In this document: positions 35,066 to 47,241 of the stretch, in pieces
Layout: each line of letters begins with the position of its first letter
How positions within the stretch are numbered: the stretch's first letter is position 1
NCBI RefSeq assembly: GCF_037975245.1
Contig: NC_092577.1
Span: forward strand, 18,044,398-18,108,397
DNA: 64,000 nucleotides
From: Apostichopus japonicus
Taxonomy: Eukaryota; Echinodermata; Holothuroidea; Aspidochirotida; Stichopodidae
Direction: 5' to 3'
Program-made: the position numbers and the translations under genes
The notes under the pieces: model-generated
What the model saw: only the letters and a program-made list of their open reading frames with translations
The model's database searches: none
What the model was told of the DNA's origin: nothing

Positions 35066-35090
35066 GTATACAGCCTACCATGATCACTTG
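35066..35090 (+). CDS. Possible KDZ micro-exon
   Basis: Exon 6 ends in phase 2 but exon 7 needs phase 0, so an exon of length 1 mod 3 is expected between them. This 25-base stretch fits: acceptor GAACGTAG, coding YTAYHDHL, phase 0 out. With it the total length is a multiple of three. The donor GTCATA is poor and the piece is short, so it is only a candidate. Confidence 0.35.
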
Positions 35091-35392
35091 GTCATACATA
35101 GCTAATCACTGGTATCTGCAGATTTAGATTATATCAGTACTTGAAGATCTGCATTATTGGCCTAAATTTAGCACCCTATATTGCAAAAGCAGTCTTTTAT
35201 TAATTAATAGACATGCCATGGTATGATATGAGCTCTGTACTTTCCACAGTTATTCTAGATAAGGATCATCCTATTAAAGCCTTGAACTAACAATTAGAAT
35301 TTTCTCTCAAGTCCTAAGAGGGCACAAGAATTGAAAGGTATACTAGCAGCTTTTTCCATGGTAACACTTTTAGGTCATTTTTCCTTTTGCAG

Positions 35393-35455
35393 GTATGCAT
35401 ACCCGGCACTACTGTCATTTATGATATTGCGTGCAAATTCGAAGGACACATTAAG
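35393..35455 (+). CDS. KDZ gene exon 7 (second catalytic Asp)
   Basis: 21 codons, acceptor TTTTGCAG, donor GTGCGA, phase 0 in this reading. Encodes VCIPGTTVIYDIACKFEGHI; the YDIAC block holds the candidate second catalytic Asp. The other open frame over this exon has no KDZ-like sequence. Confidence 0.8.
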
Positions 35456-35694
35456 GTGCGAACCTCTAACACCTGTATGTATGTGGAATACAATATGCCC
35501 AATACGTAATGTATTTTCCTTACCATTGGAAACAGATTCACAATGTAGAGTTAATCTAGGTTTCAGAGTGAATTCTAAATCTTATTCCTTTAATGCGTTG
35601 TGGCACATTGTTGTATTAATTGAATTTCATGTAGGAGGAAAATATGCGTCACATTCTTAGCTAACACTAGTATCCGACGTAGACATCGCCCAAT

Positions 35695-35795
35695 TTCAGA
35701 TCCATCTATCTGTCTATAGATCTGTCTGACAGTCGGTCTGCCCATCTGTCTGTCTATCCACCATGTCTGTACGTCTGCCTATCCGTATGTCAATA
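35695..35795. repeat. Degenerate TCTG/TCTA simple repeat
   Basis: An interrupted pyrimidine-rich tetranucleotide run (ATCTGTCTAT, GTCTGTCTATCC and similar) in the intron after exon 7. Confidence 0.7.
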
Positions 35796-36042
35796 ACTAC
35801 AAATACAATGCTACTTTTCCTGCATTCTGTCGTGAAAATTTATCACAGTGATCACCACAATAGGGGCATTACTAGTGCTCAGGAAGCTAAGGTCAAAGTT
35901 CACTTTCAGTAAGAGTCATCAGCCATTTTGTGAAAACACAAAATATGCTTCTCCACAATTGCAATAGATGAACAATGACATTTGGTAAGAATTATCAATT
36001 TATATTTTGAATTTAAAAACAACAGTTGTTCTTTGTCCACAG

Positions 36043-36120
36043 AAGAATATGCCGGAATTGGGAGGTTTTGATATGGCACTGCCTGTATTTCATGCATATG
36101 GACATAAACTTCATTGCCAG
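36043..36120 (+). CDS. KDZ gene exon 8
   Basis: 26 codons, acceptor TGTCCACAG, donor GTAAAC, phase 0 both sides. Encodes GGFDMALPVFHAYGHKLHCQ, with the FHAYGH...C block found between the second Asp and the Glu of KDZ transposases. Confidence 0.85.
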
Positions 36121-36899
36121 GTAAACACATGCACGCTTCTGACAAGTTGTCTGCTTCCTCTCATACTACATTTTTCAGAACAGGCATGCAAGTGTCGTAT
36201 GCCACCTAGTTTTATAACTGAGGTAGTTGTATGAGTATGTATGTACACATACTTTTTTTATTGGGTGTGTGTGTGTGCTTGGGTGCAGGTGAATGTGTGT
36301 GCTTTGAGTTAATTGGAGACCATTACAGTTTTCAAATTGTGCATGTGACTATGAGCCTAAAGTAGGTACCAGTATTATATTGGTTTTGGTGGATTGAAAT
36401 CACAGAATGTTGATAAGAAAAAATCTAGTGTACTAGAAGTATAAATAGAGCACATGTTTTGCATTATTCGTTAGTCCGCTGGGAGTTGGGGCATTTGCAG
36501 AAATTTGTAAATCAATTTTTGGTCTTCATTCATTTTGTTGATCTATCAACTTCAGTGCTCCCATATCACCTTGTCAGTGCATGTTAGTTATATTTTGAAA
36601 AAAAAAATCGCCTGTTGCATAACATCATTCGTAAGTGACCTCACAGGCTAGACAGCCTGTACAGTTTGCTCTGCTTAGATGCTTTTTGTACAGAGAACAT
36701 GTGTGTTGGCTTTAAAGCAATGTGTTCATTGGTTGGTAGATCAAGCACATCAGATGATGTGGCGAGTAATGACTTATTCAGTGCTGGCATGCTATATTAA
36801 GGGCCAATACACCAGACCTTTACTTGACTAATAGAGATTTGTGAATTTTGCTGTAAATGAATAATAATCAGCATTTTCCGTTGTTTTTTGGTGGTGTAG

Positions 36900-37080
36900 A
36901 TGTCGTATACCACAAGATGGAAGAAGGCATTTGGCCTAACGGACGGGGAGTGTATGGAACGTTTATGGTCATTTCTGAGAAAGTTCTCTCATATCAGCAA
37001 AGAGATGACCCAATCACACAGGATCGATCTTCTAAGCGATGCACTGTTGCATTATTCTGCATGCAAACTTGCCAACCTTA
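36900..37080 (+). CDS. KDZ gene exon 9 (catalytic Glu region)
   Basis: Acceptor GGTGTAG, donor GTGAGT, phase 0 in, phase 1 out. Encodes WKKAFGLTDGECMERLWSFL, the most diagnostic KDZ block, with the candidate catalytic Glu, then FSHISKEMTQSHRIDLLSDA. It joins exon 8 directly to give C-Q-M-S-Y. Confidence 0.85.
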
Positions 37081-38253
37081 GTGAGTTACTTTAATGAATG
37101 CGCCTTACATGATCAGTTATTGATGTTAAGGTAGTGACTACCATGTGCATATGCATCAACTATCTCAGTCAATACAGTAAGGCAACTTTCTCAAATAATA
37201 TGACAGACCATTTCTGCTAAGTAATACTGTGTGCCAAAACCAATTTTTTCAGTAATACACAATTGATGAACTTCCAAGATTATGCAATTTGAGTGATTTG
37301 CAGCACTTACAGAGAAATTGGTTTTGTAGGCTAAGTCTTGATATGTGTTACTTATTAAAATTTGTTTTGTGACATAACTAAGAAAAGCAAAGGATCACCA
37401 TATTGTGATAATTTTTGTTTCAGCCAGCACCACAAACACATTGTAGGGATACAAGTCTGTGTGGTAGTAGGCCGACATACATTATGGATACAGGCATCTC
37501 ATCTATATGCACTGGGATATGTAAGCAGAAATTTGGTAGTGTTTACATTAAGATTCACCATACTTGTATTAGGTAATTTCACAAATAAAATCAGGAGCAA
37601 AGTAGACTAAGGATTTTTTCCGTAGTGAATCAAAATCACCACAACCCTGATTACTGCACACATGCTATGATTATTCCTGCATTAGCTACAAGTTTCAGCT
37701 GATAGAGCTGAAAAGTGAACAGGTACAAGTCGAACTTTCATCACTTTTAAGTTAAGTATGCACACATTACTCAATATCAGAACCTGCCATTTGGTCACAA
37801 ATGGTGATTTATAGAGTATCTTGTTTCCAAATTTATTTAATTAATTGCCAATTTATGGGGTATTTGGGTTTATTTGCATAATGAAGCTTTTTTATCACAG
37901 AAAATTGGCAAATGTGTGATGCATGGTTAGCTGCATAGTGAAGGTTTAAGGTAAGTAATTAAAGTTCTCATTTGTAGAACCCTGTTGTGTGGACAATCCT
38001 GTGGACCATGGAAAGAAAAAGCAATGTAGTAAGTCACCTACAGATACCATCCTCTCCAACCCTCCCCTTTTAAAATGAATAGTTGCTATAACTCACCTGC
38101 TCCCCACCCCCCCCCCAAGTGCACAAAATCTAAGAAACAAAATTTTTGAAGATTCTCTCACCAGTCACCACACTTCCTTAACCCTCCCCCCTCCCCTAAC
38201 CTCCCAGTTAATTAAAATTATGACATGTTTGTTCTTTCACATTATTCATATAG

Positions 38254-38334
38254 TTTCTGTCACAATGAACACCATTAATTCATGGCGTGAGGAAGCAAAA
38301 GCACTCTTGGCAAAGAAGCAAAAAACATCCAAAA
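38254..38334 (+). CDS. KDZ gene exon 10
   Basis: Phase 1 in and out, acceptor ATATAG, donor GTGAGT. Encodes TMNTINSWREEAKALLAKKQ and KTSK, a charged helical segment. Confidence 0.65.
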
Positions 38335-38976
38335 GTGAGTTTATGAATTCTCTCAATACTTCAGGGCTTGTAGCTTGGAGAAGAGGGTAGATCTTTATAA
38401 TTGCTGTGCTTTTTGTATTATACTTTTTCATTTCAGTCAAGATTCCACTAATAACATAAACAATGCTAAAAAAAACTTTTATATCAACATGGCAAAAGTA
38501 ATTCTAGGCCTGATGTTTTGATCTTGACAGATTATTCTTCAGAGCAAACAGTTTGCCATTGAAAAGGATTTGTTTATATTGAAACATTTTTAAAATATAT
38601 TGATCTTACGCTGAATCTATTTGATATGAATTGTCCTAAGACTTCATTTGTCATTATCCTTTACAATAAGAGTCAGCTGCCAGGCTCCTTTCTCCTGTAT
38701 CTTTCAAGATTGACAATTTTTTCCCTAAATTGTTACTTTACTGTATCCCTGGAATGCATACTGCTTGGCAAGATTTCTCAAAGTGAAGGAATCTTCGAAA
38801 GGGCATAAAACCGAAACAAAAGTTACATGCAAATTGTTTTTTTTTTACCTGCAAGCTCCTGCACATGTAATATGTTTTAGCTGGTAGAGCTTGTATGTAA
38901 ATTGTATGTAACCTTTAACGGAATGTACCTGCTTTTATCAACCAAAAGAGAAAGTATCTTTCGTTCATCTTTTCAG

Positions 38977-39037
38977 AAATCAATCTTTCTTGGAAAGAAA
39001 GTTACGTTAAAAATCTGGATCTGTATCACGCTTTGTG
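38977..39037 (+). CDS. KDZ gene exon 11
   Basis: Phase 1 in, phase 2 out, acceptor CTTTTCAG, donor GTATGT. Encodes INLSWKESYVKNLDLYHAL; the split Trp codon is completed by exon 12. Confidence 0.65.
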
Positions 39038-39602
39038 GTATGTTATGACATTTTGCTCTCATTCGTTGCAATAAAATCATAAACTTTGTATAAACCATGC
39101 TGCCGTGTGAGTGTGCATATTTGTTTGCATTCGTGTGCGTGTCTGTGTGCGATACCGTGCTTGTATATCACAGACTGAAAAGGAAGTTCAGGCAAATCTG
39201 AAGTATACATAGGTGTACCACATTGAGTACACTGTGCAGGTGATTTATTCTTATGCACCTTATGCGCTAAATTGGGCATAATTGTCTCTACTGGTGCAGA
39301 CTTGGTTATATGTGTATAATGCTGTCATTACACTTGGGAGATAGGGAACATAATTCTCTTCGTTTTATTTCTTTCATTTAGTTTGGATCTAGCGCTATGT
39401 GAAGACCAAGATCAGATTATGCTAACAAATTCACACATAAGTATATTGCAATTTTAGCAATTGTAAGTAATGAGTATCTCTAATATCATGTAAGTGTCAT
39501 ATCATGATCAGTGGTTCTATAACTGTTATGTCAAAACCAGTCAAATCATGATAAACTTTGTTCAGTATGTTTTTCTTTACTAACTTTTGATGTTACCTCC
39601 AG

Positions 39603-39790
39603 GGTGCATGAGGCATTAGCAAAAACAGAAGAGAGGAATGGCATATCAGTCCGATGGTCTCAAGAATCCCCTGAGTACAGCGATGTGTCAAGAGACATGC
39701 AGAACAGAAGCATGAAAGCCATGCAGGAACAGATGAGAAGTCAAGCAGTAGAATACTGTTACCTCAAAGAAATATCACGTAAATATAGTG
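39603..39790 (+). CDS. KDZ gene exon 12
   Basis: Phase 2 in, phase 1 out, acceptor ACCTCCAG, donor GTATGT. Encodes VHEALAKTEERNGISVRWSQ and a Met/Gln-rich helix ending ISRKYS. Confidence 0.7.
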
Positions 39791-40470
39791 GTATGTACAC
39801 ACTGGTATCTCCATCTGTGTTATGTCAAGTATTCTACCAGTTGGTGCATTTATATCAGATACTGTTAGAAAGTAAAAACTTTGCACTTGTATAACTTGTA
39901 TTCATGAATAACCTACCCAATAGCACACAACAACTTGGGCGATATGATTTTACATGCACTCAGTAAGAATGTGGCTTGATTTATAGTACATAGTAAGGAA
40001 GGTTTCAAGATACTATTTGATTTGGAGGATACGTATACTTATTTGAAAGACATGCAACTTGAGGTACTCTGCATTGCTTTGTATAGCTGTTCTTCGGTAT
40101 GCATGTAGTTTCAGCGATGGAAACACAAAAGTGACTAACAATATGATGCATGTGGTGATGGCTGTTCATGTTGCACAGGTTTTACTATGCATTAAACAGG
40201 ATATAGGAAAGTCATCACTGGAATATCTTTATTTGGTGATGAGTTGACAAATATAGTTCAGGAATATCTTGAAGAGCATATTATGAATAACCTATTTACA
40301 CTAAACCTGTAAAATATTTCATTAATTAGGGCAATAACAAACACACTAAGTAAGTTTGTTAGATGGGAATGGTTTGATATTCAACTGTGTCAATCTTTAC
40401 CAGGTACATTGTCATTGAATCACCAAACCTATTATTGTGTAAGTGATTGCTCTACTTCTTTATGATACAG

Positions 40471-40646
40471 ATGGGCAGGCTATTGCACAGAGAGTGGCAA
40501 AGCAGCTGAAAAGGTCTGCTGGTTCATTGAAGAGCTCCATTCGTGGATTCAACAATAAATTTGCCTCTCAGCAATCTGTAACATTTGCTCAAGTTGCTGA
40601 TCCTTCAAGTGACTTCTACCATCTCATTAGTAGTGATGTACTCAGT
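40471..40646 (+). CDS. KDZ gene exon 13
   Basis: Phase 1 in, phase 0 out, acceptor GATACAG, donor GTGAGT. Encodes AIAQRVAKQLKRSAGSLKSS, IRGFNN and VTFAQVADPSSDFYHLI, resembling the C-terminal helical part of KDZ proteins. Confidence 0.75.
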
Positions 40647-40983
40647 GTGAGTAGTTGTTTCAATATACAGTGTACATTTCATGATCCACATTATTAAGTC
40701 TACACACCATCTCATTATTTTGAGAGCCTTCCATATCGGGGCTCATGGAACCATTACATACCCCATATACTGATAGACCAAAGTGTTTTCTCAGCATTTG
40801 ACCACTGTTTCATCACTCAAGTGTTAAGGCATTGTTAGCTCTCAGTGACCTACTTATATGAAATGGGCACCTTACTCCGGGGGGGGGGGGGGTGGATCCT
40901 GACTCCTGAGGATAATAATTGGAACCAACGTAGTGAAAGTTGAAAGTTATTTTATTTCCTAACAATAATGTATTTGCTTGCAG

Positions 40984-41346
40984 TATAATCAAGAAATACC
41001 CCTTGTCGTTCGGAGAAAGGCCATTGATGCTCTGAATCTGTGTGACAGAGGCCATGAAGAGGAAGAAATTGTCAGAACAGAGATGAAAAACACTCTCCAT
41101 TTTTACCAGAGGGAACAATCTATCATCCAGGCTGAGATATCAAAGTTGGACCAAGGGAGTAGATCACTGGCAAATATGGGCCTAAAATATTTGCTACATG
41201 ACAAGAAGAGTTATTATGAACAATTGGAAGAAAATGCTACATTACAGTTTGAGCAATTAGCAGTAGCAGGATATCTTAACATTAAAGCTAATGAATTGCT
41301 CTTAAGTGATGATGACACATTGGAAGATATCTTATTGCTCTCATAG
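40984..41346 (+). CDS. KDZ gene exon 14 (last, with stop)
   Basis: Phase 0, acceptor TTGCTTGCAG, stop TAG at 41344-41346. Encodes IPLVVRRKAIDALNLCDRGH followed by Glu/Leu-rich helices and an acidic C-terminus (DDDTLEDILLLS). A poly-G run and a spliceable pyrimidine tract precede it. No clear polyadenylation signal is close by. Confidence 0.75.
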   Translation, partial: YNQEIPLVVRRKAIDALNLCDRGHEEEEIVRTEMKNTLHFYQREQSIIQAEISKLDQGSRSLANMGLKYLLHDKKSYYEQLEENATLQFEQLAVAGYLNIKANELLLSDDDTLEDILLLS

Positions 41347-43779
41347 CGAGGATGAGATTTTGTAGTTCCTTTGCTAGTTGGGCTATATACAGATATCTGA
41401 GTTTTCATAGCAACAGTTGCCAGGCTAAGGATGTGCGGTCTTAAGCTAAGCTTCTATGTACAGCTCACTGTCAATAGTGGCCTTTGTAGAGTTTTTTTAC
41501 TGGTAACTGCTGATCTTTTGCGATTCAGCTCACATACCCTTTAACAAAGCGGATGATGATAGCTTGTCTTACAGCAATCATGATTACTAACAGCTAGCGA
41601 TATGCTCCATAGTTGTGCAGGCAATGCAATGCCTGATGCAATTACACATTAAATTTTATGTGAACCTACAATATGGACCTCAGAAAGTAATTCAAAGTAA
41701 TACCTGGTTTCTACATAACATAAAAATATTGAAGTTTGCAGGTATTATTATTAACATAATTATTATTATTTTATGCAGGTATTATATTTTGAAATGTACT
41801 AGCTCAATATGAATTGACAAAAAAAGGCCCAGGGGTATGTGATCTGCTGCCTTCGATGGTAAAAAAGCAGATCAGATTGCCCTCTTTGATTATTTGTTGA
41901 ACACAAAAAGGAACCTATGGAATGGGTATGTGGTGTAGGTGTGAGAGTGTATGTTTGTATGTATGTATATTAGATCCTCCTGCAAGCAGGAACTTGCTTA
42001 TGAGGGGTGTCGAGACAAAGAGTGCCTCAGCTAGTCCAAATCTCAAAAAGGGAAAGTTACTTGAACTCCAAACTTAATATGTAGGTAGCACTAATTGAAT
42101 AAATAATTGTTTTTCATAGAGATCAAATTCATTTGAGGTCAAACTCTGAAAAATTTAAAAATGCTACATCTCAGCAGGAAATGTTGCTTGAACTTCATAG
42201 GTCTTTCTTAGGTACCCTATGGTGAGTAAGTCTCCACAGATGTTCATGGGGTCAAAGACAGTGTGAGGTCAATACCTAGATACAAAGGCTTTGAGATAAA
42301 TATGCATACATTTTACAAAACCTTTGCATTCTGCCATTGCCTGCACAGATTAACTATTTTGCTCACCAGGTTGAGAGTGGTGCATGGCCCAATGTACCTT
42401 CCAATGGATTGTTACTTCTCCTTGTATACATAAAATGGACATTAGTGCAGAGGCAGTCAAAATAAGCACCAGCTGTATTTACATACATTGCAGAGCATCT
42501 CTTGAAAGTATCAGCATTTCACTTCAAAGCCTTTTATTGCATCAGCAGTAGGTGGTTTTCTGTCCATTGAGCGTGTTGAAGTTGTCCAATGGTCCAGTAT
42601 CATTTCAGACTTACAACATAAAGAGATACTATATTCATGTTGAAATACAAACATGCATGTACTGTTAACCTGCATCATGTGCATGTAGCAGAAAAAAATA
42701 CAATTACATGTAGGCTAGCTGTGATGTGCTTGTGATTTTGCAAGTTGTGAAAGAATTCTATTGACTGGCACATACAAAGCTCTTTCCCAACCAGTGAGGT
42801 AATCATGCTACATACAGATATTGAAACAGGCGGCTACAAGGTCTGAGTTTTGTAGCCCAGGGTTATTGTTTATTATGATACCTACATAACATAACATCAT
42901 TGAACCTGACCATTACTGCAGATTTGCTCAAAGCAAATTTGCACTCAACGATACCAAATCCTCTATTGGTCAATCGGTGGCATTGATGCCTTCCTAACGT
43001 TACTTGATCTGCCGAGAACCGCAATTAATAAATGGCAGATTTGGGGCCTTCCAGTCATCAATTATTTGCACAGTACATACCACCCTTCAAAACTTTACTC
43101 CAACCTACCATAAATGTAGTCTTGTTCATGTTTAAGTTTAAAATTCTGTGCTTCTTGCCCTGCAACCAGATAACAGTGTTATTTTATGATAAATATGGAG
43201 CATGCCATTAGCATCCAGTAAAACCTTATATACATATTGTCATTATGTAACATTTGATTTCCTAGTGCAAATTCAGCAGAACTTTAGAAGATGCATCACC
43301 TTTATTTATTGAGGAAAATATGAAAACCTAAATTAATTCGTAACCTGAGTCATATTTCATCAATTATATTTTTCCGTCAAACTTGTAGAGAGTAGCAGGA
43401 AATGGTGCAAACTGTGAATCCTCACTCATTGACATTATTATTCTAAGTATAACTGATTGTGATTACCATGTCATCTTCAATTGTCCAATTATTATGCAAT
43501 AAATTCACAACGAAGATCAAACGTTTGAATGAGCATTGCATGCAGCCAACATGGCTGGGAATATATTAACCAAATTAAATGAAATCATACGAAAGTTATT
43601 AGGTAACATATTGTAACGTTGACCTCGGTCCACTGCATACAAGCACAGTCAACGAAAATGATGAAGAGAACTTTCTGTGTTGTTTCTTGGAAATCACTTT
43701 ATTTCTCAAATTTTTACAAATGATTATTCTTAATTGGTGAGTCGAAGAACAGCAAGACGGATTTACAGTGTGTCAGTGT
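41347..43779. other. Intergenic region between the KDZ gene and the downstream gene
   Basis: No gene seen. A repeat-like stretch at about 41930-42310 has a (TATG)n run, the hairpin CCTGCAAGCAGG at 41980-41991 and AGGTCA-type words. The hairpin and its TATTAGAT neighbour recur inverted near 54965. The rest is AT-rich and unrecognised. Confidence 0.4.
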
Positions 43780-44360
43780 ATAAAACGGTTTCAAACTTGA
43801 GTAATTGCTCAAGAGTAACACTGAGCCTGGAAACTAGCAATGACCTATGATGAGCATGTAATCATAACGTATACCTGAGTAAATACATTCACTGGTATCT
43901 GAGAAAGTGTCTCACCGGCACAGCTACTCGCGAGTAAGTAGAGTATACTAGATAACAATAAGCAGTGTTCTCCCCAGTTCACATACCACAGTTGCTCTTG
44001 AGAAAGTATCCTATGAGCAGGTTTCTAGTATGCAGCTAAACATTGAGAAGACAACTGAGCAAACGTCTCAGGAGTAGATTTCTCATAAGTGAGAAATCAT
44101 AATTTGAGCAGATTTCTCATGAGTAGGTAAACGATGAGAAAATATATTTGAGTAGTTATCTCACGAGTAGATGACCAGTGAGTAGATTTCTCATGAGTAG
44201 GTAAACGATGAGAAAATATATTTGAGTAGTTATCTCACGAGTAGATGACCAGTGAGTAGATTTCTCATGAGTAGGTAAACGATGAGAAAATATATTTTGA
44301 GTATATGGCTGGCTAACTATTGAGAAGGTATTTGGCGAGTAAATCAATCGCCAGAGAGAC
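43780..44360. repeat. GAGTAG-rich region with a 74-bp tandem repeat
   Basis: A 74-base unit containing GATTTCTCATGAGTAGGTAA starts at 44111, 44185 and 44259, nearly identical in each. On both sides, short words such as TCTCATGAGTAG, CTCACGAGTAG, CTCGCGAGTAAG and CTCTTGAGAAAG recur, so the whole stretch seems grown from a CTC-N2-GAGTA palindrome. Confidence 0.85.
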
Positions 44361-47102
44361 GTCCTTCCACGTGGTATATAATGTAAGGAATTTGATTAAA
44401 AGTATTCCGCTAGATCGCTAGATCGTAGTTCGCTAGATCGTAAATTAACAGTCTTTCCCAAAATCTAACAGACAAATAACTACCAAATCATGGCTAACGA
44501 TCGTTTTAAAATTGACAACCAACATGTATCATCATGAATTTGTTTACTATATACCCCACTTGCGTTCAATGGCTACGTGACTCTCAGTGGCCTATAACAC
44601 AATAACGGGTCAACATATCGTTCCTTATTTTCTTAATTAACACTTTGTTCCCTACATATATTCTGACCCAAATTACTTGATACACAAATAATTACTTAAT
44701 AACACATTTCTTAGCTCGCTACGTTACGACAAAGCGCTGCCTCGAACACAGTACCTAACGTTGCAGTATATCAACCAGCCTATCGAACCTAGCCCTTCGT
44801 TAAATTCTGGAAGTAAGTTTACTCTGAATAACACAACCGTTTCGTGTCCTAAACTAATTTACGGATCATTGCAACTATTTGTAAGCAATATGTCATTAAT
44901 TTTACAGCTAAACGTGTCCTTGATCAAGTAATTAAACTTATATAAGGCCCAATTCACCTATAATTCCGACAACTTACATGTATACGTCTTAACCGCTTGC
45001 GTTCTTTCGTTCGACTCCCTAACACATGTGTAAAATCAATACAGGTATATACGGTAATTTTCCATGGAATTTCCAACGTTATAACAATACACAGGAAGCA
45101 ACGGGTGATGCAATCAGCTGTTCAGTGATTGGCTAGAAGCCTCTCGCACGACTATATGCAAATATGGAGGTCAATAAACTTTGCCTAAGAAGTTCACCGG
45201 CTTATTCCGGTATAAGATAAAGATAAAAACATAGAAATAATAAACGAACATAGTGAATATAAATTTTCGCTACAATATCATAGTGGTGTACAGTTGGGAT
45301 GGATAGGCATACATATCTCCGTTTTTGTTGATTTTACCGACTTGACATGCTAGGAATAGTGGTTCAAATGTCATGATTTTATGAAAATTTATTTTCGATG
45401 AAATAACTTGATATTTTATGGATTAAATTTGTTTTGATGGAGAATATATACATTGTTTATGTTAAATTGATTTTTGGTGTAATTTCTTTTTATATTTTAT
45501 TTTTGTGGTAATGGACAGCAATTATTTCCTACAATAGTATAGCACAACTTCCCCTCTAACAAACGTTTATTATGGAAACAAAATTTCAATGGGGAGAGAA
45601 ACTCCACCTTCTGTAAGATCACTCAACCCGGGATGCAGAACGCATTAACTTTATTTATCAATTTGACCCTTTCAAAGCATGAAATGTGGATCATGGATAA
45701 CAACTAAATTGCCCCGGAACAACCTTGCTGCATGCTGCATGGCATTTTAGGTCTTTTGATTAAGTGTGGCAGATTTTTTTGTACACAACTGACGTGGAAT
45801 AACTGCCTTAATATTAGGAAATTCATTGCAGCAATTAAGCTAGAATACTTGCAATAAAGGCCTTTGTCCAACCATACTACATTTGGCTTAGTTAATAATA
45901 TGAAGACAATCACCATCAAATTCATTTTTTTTTTACTTGTTTGAATTTGTTTGTATTTTTTTTTTCAATATACAACTTAGATATATATTAATGAAGTAGA
46001 GTTCCCGGTAAATGCACCTCCATAGCATAACTATGTTAATGTAAGGCAATTCATTCCTGCAAATATGAGCATATATGCCAGTTAAATGACAGTAACGGCA
46101 TCAACACAAACTAGTTTCATACGAATTTCTTAAAGGTGGAGAGGCTAGAATACTCATATCAAAAACAATCATTGCGGTTCTGTTAAGTATGTTAAAAATG
46201 TAGTGACATTTACAAAAACAAATTATATTCCATCACATCAAATAAGGTCGATTGATCATTAGCCTACAGTGTAGCTGCACTTCAGAAAACTTACATAAAA
46301 TTGCATCTAACATCTAACATTCTGTATACAGGGGAGTTACAACTTACAACATAAGCCTGTAGTTTGTTTTCATTCTCCTCATCCTCAATCAAGTAGTGAT
46401 ATTAACTGTTCCTAAGTGAGGTTTTCCTTTAGCTGTTACCAGGCCTGTTGATGAGTGCTGTAGAAACTAAGTGTTTCTGAAATAAATATAAATTCCACTG
46501 CAATTTGTTACTGCATCCTGTCCTTGGAATTTATCTCAGCTTGAGGAGATTTTGAAGTTAAATTTATGGCATTAACCCTCAGCAGCAGCTGTGATGACAT
46601 TTAGCCTTGGTAGTTACAACCTTCTAAAGTCTTGCCATATTCCCCATTGACCACAAATTAGAGAAGAATCAACTGAGGTAGCATAACCTTTGAAGTCACT
46701 TGTTAAAAATAGTGAGGACAAGCTATAAGGCATAATGTAGGCGTGGAAAGACCAGGGCACCTTGCATGCTCACCTGAATATTGCCAAGTAAGGACATGCA
46801 GAAATGGTAAATTTCCTCTAGATTGGTAATAAAAAGATTAAAGAATTTCGTCCAAAGGTGACCATATTTGAAAATCTAGCATATAAGGTCAAATACAGTA
46901 AACCTTCAATGTTGTAAAGTCCATTATAAATTTGCTGGTACATGTAATAATGGTTGGTTTAATTAAAACATAAATAAAAATTTAACAAGCATTTAAGCTA
47001 TTATGCTTTTGAAATAAGACTACCATATCTTGCTAAATAGGCTTCTTGTAAATTAAATAAATTGCTTCCCCAGCAGAATTTACATTTCTGTTTCTTTTGT
47101 AG
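44361..47102. other. Upstream region of the homeodomain-HMG-chromodomain gene
   Basis: The missing 5' exon or exons and promoter of the next gene should lie here or further left. 45140-45190 has an ATTGGCT (inverted CCAAT) and an octamer-like ATGCAAAT, but no convincing start exon. CGCTAGATCGTA-like words repeat near 44408-44445. Nothing else is recognised. Confidence 0.35.
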
Positions 47103-47241
47103 GAATGCACTTACCGCTGATGAGAGTAAACTCCTTGAGGAATATTGGTGTAATGGGCTGCAGAGTTATGGGAGCAGTTCGAACAAGAAAAAGATATTGG
47201 AGTTAACAAAAGAAACTTCATTAAGTGCCAGAAGAATAAAG
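47103..47241 (+). CDS. Exon a: homeodomain-like helices
   Basis: Acceptor TTTTGTAG, phase 2 in, donor GTCAGT, phase 0 out. Encodes [20 protein letters not shown] and [16 protein letters not shown], matching the first two helices and the start of helix 3 of a homeodomain. An unseen exon must precede it. Confidence 0.75.

Larger units (their letters stand above)
22032..41346 (+). pseudogene. Split KDZ-family transposase gene, exon 3 disrupted by a LINE tail
   Basis: Fourteen exons plus a possible micro-exon, joined at GT-AG sites with agreeing phases, predict about 820 residues with the order expected of KDZ transposases. A CxC2-like Cys/His cluster lies at about 130-169. A C-x-C segment with GYWPSSPRNPT is in exon 3 and CPAC is in exon 4. 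SFDANFGL carries a candidate first Asp (about 328). VFGCACRHG and MRHGER follow, then YDIACKFE with a candidate second Asp (about 435), FHAYGH, and LTDGECMERLW with a candidate Glu (about 488-491). A helical C-terminal third completes it. The transposase would act in the nucleus on its own element ends. A 225-base insertion (LINE tail plus duplicated target) puts an in-frame stop in exon 3, so this copy should not make the full protein unless the insert is skipped. I did not find terminal inverted repeats. Confidence 0.85.

Noticed and set aside
37420-37530. Possible extra KDZ exon after a TTTCAG acceptor
   Set aside because: Exons 9 and 10 already join in phase, and the peptide shows no KDZ-like sequence.
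43552-43608. Possible first exon of the chromodomain gene (ATGGCTGGGAAT..., donor GTAACA)
   Set aside because: It would leave phase 1, while exon a needs phase 2 before it, and the peptide has no supporting pattern.
44490-44526. Another possible first exon (ATGGCTAACGATCG..., donor GTATCA)
   Set aside because: It leaves phase 0 and does not fit exon a; very short and without support.
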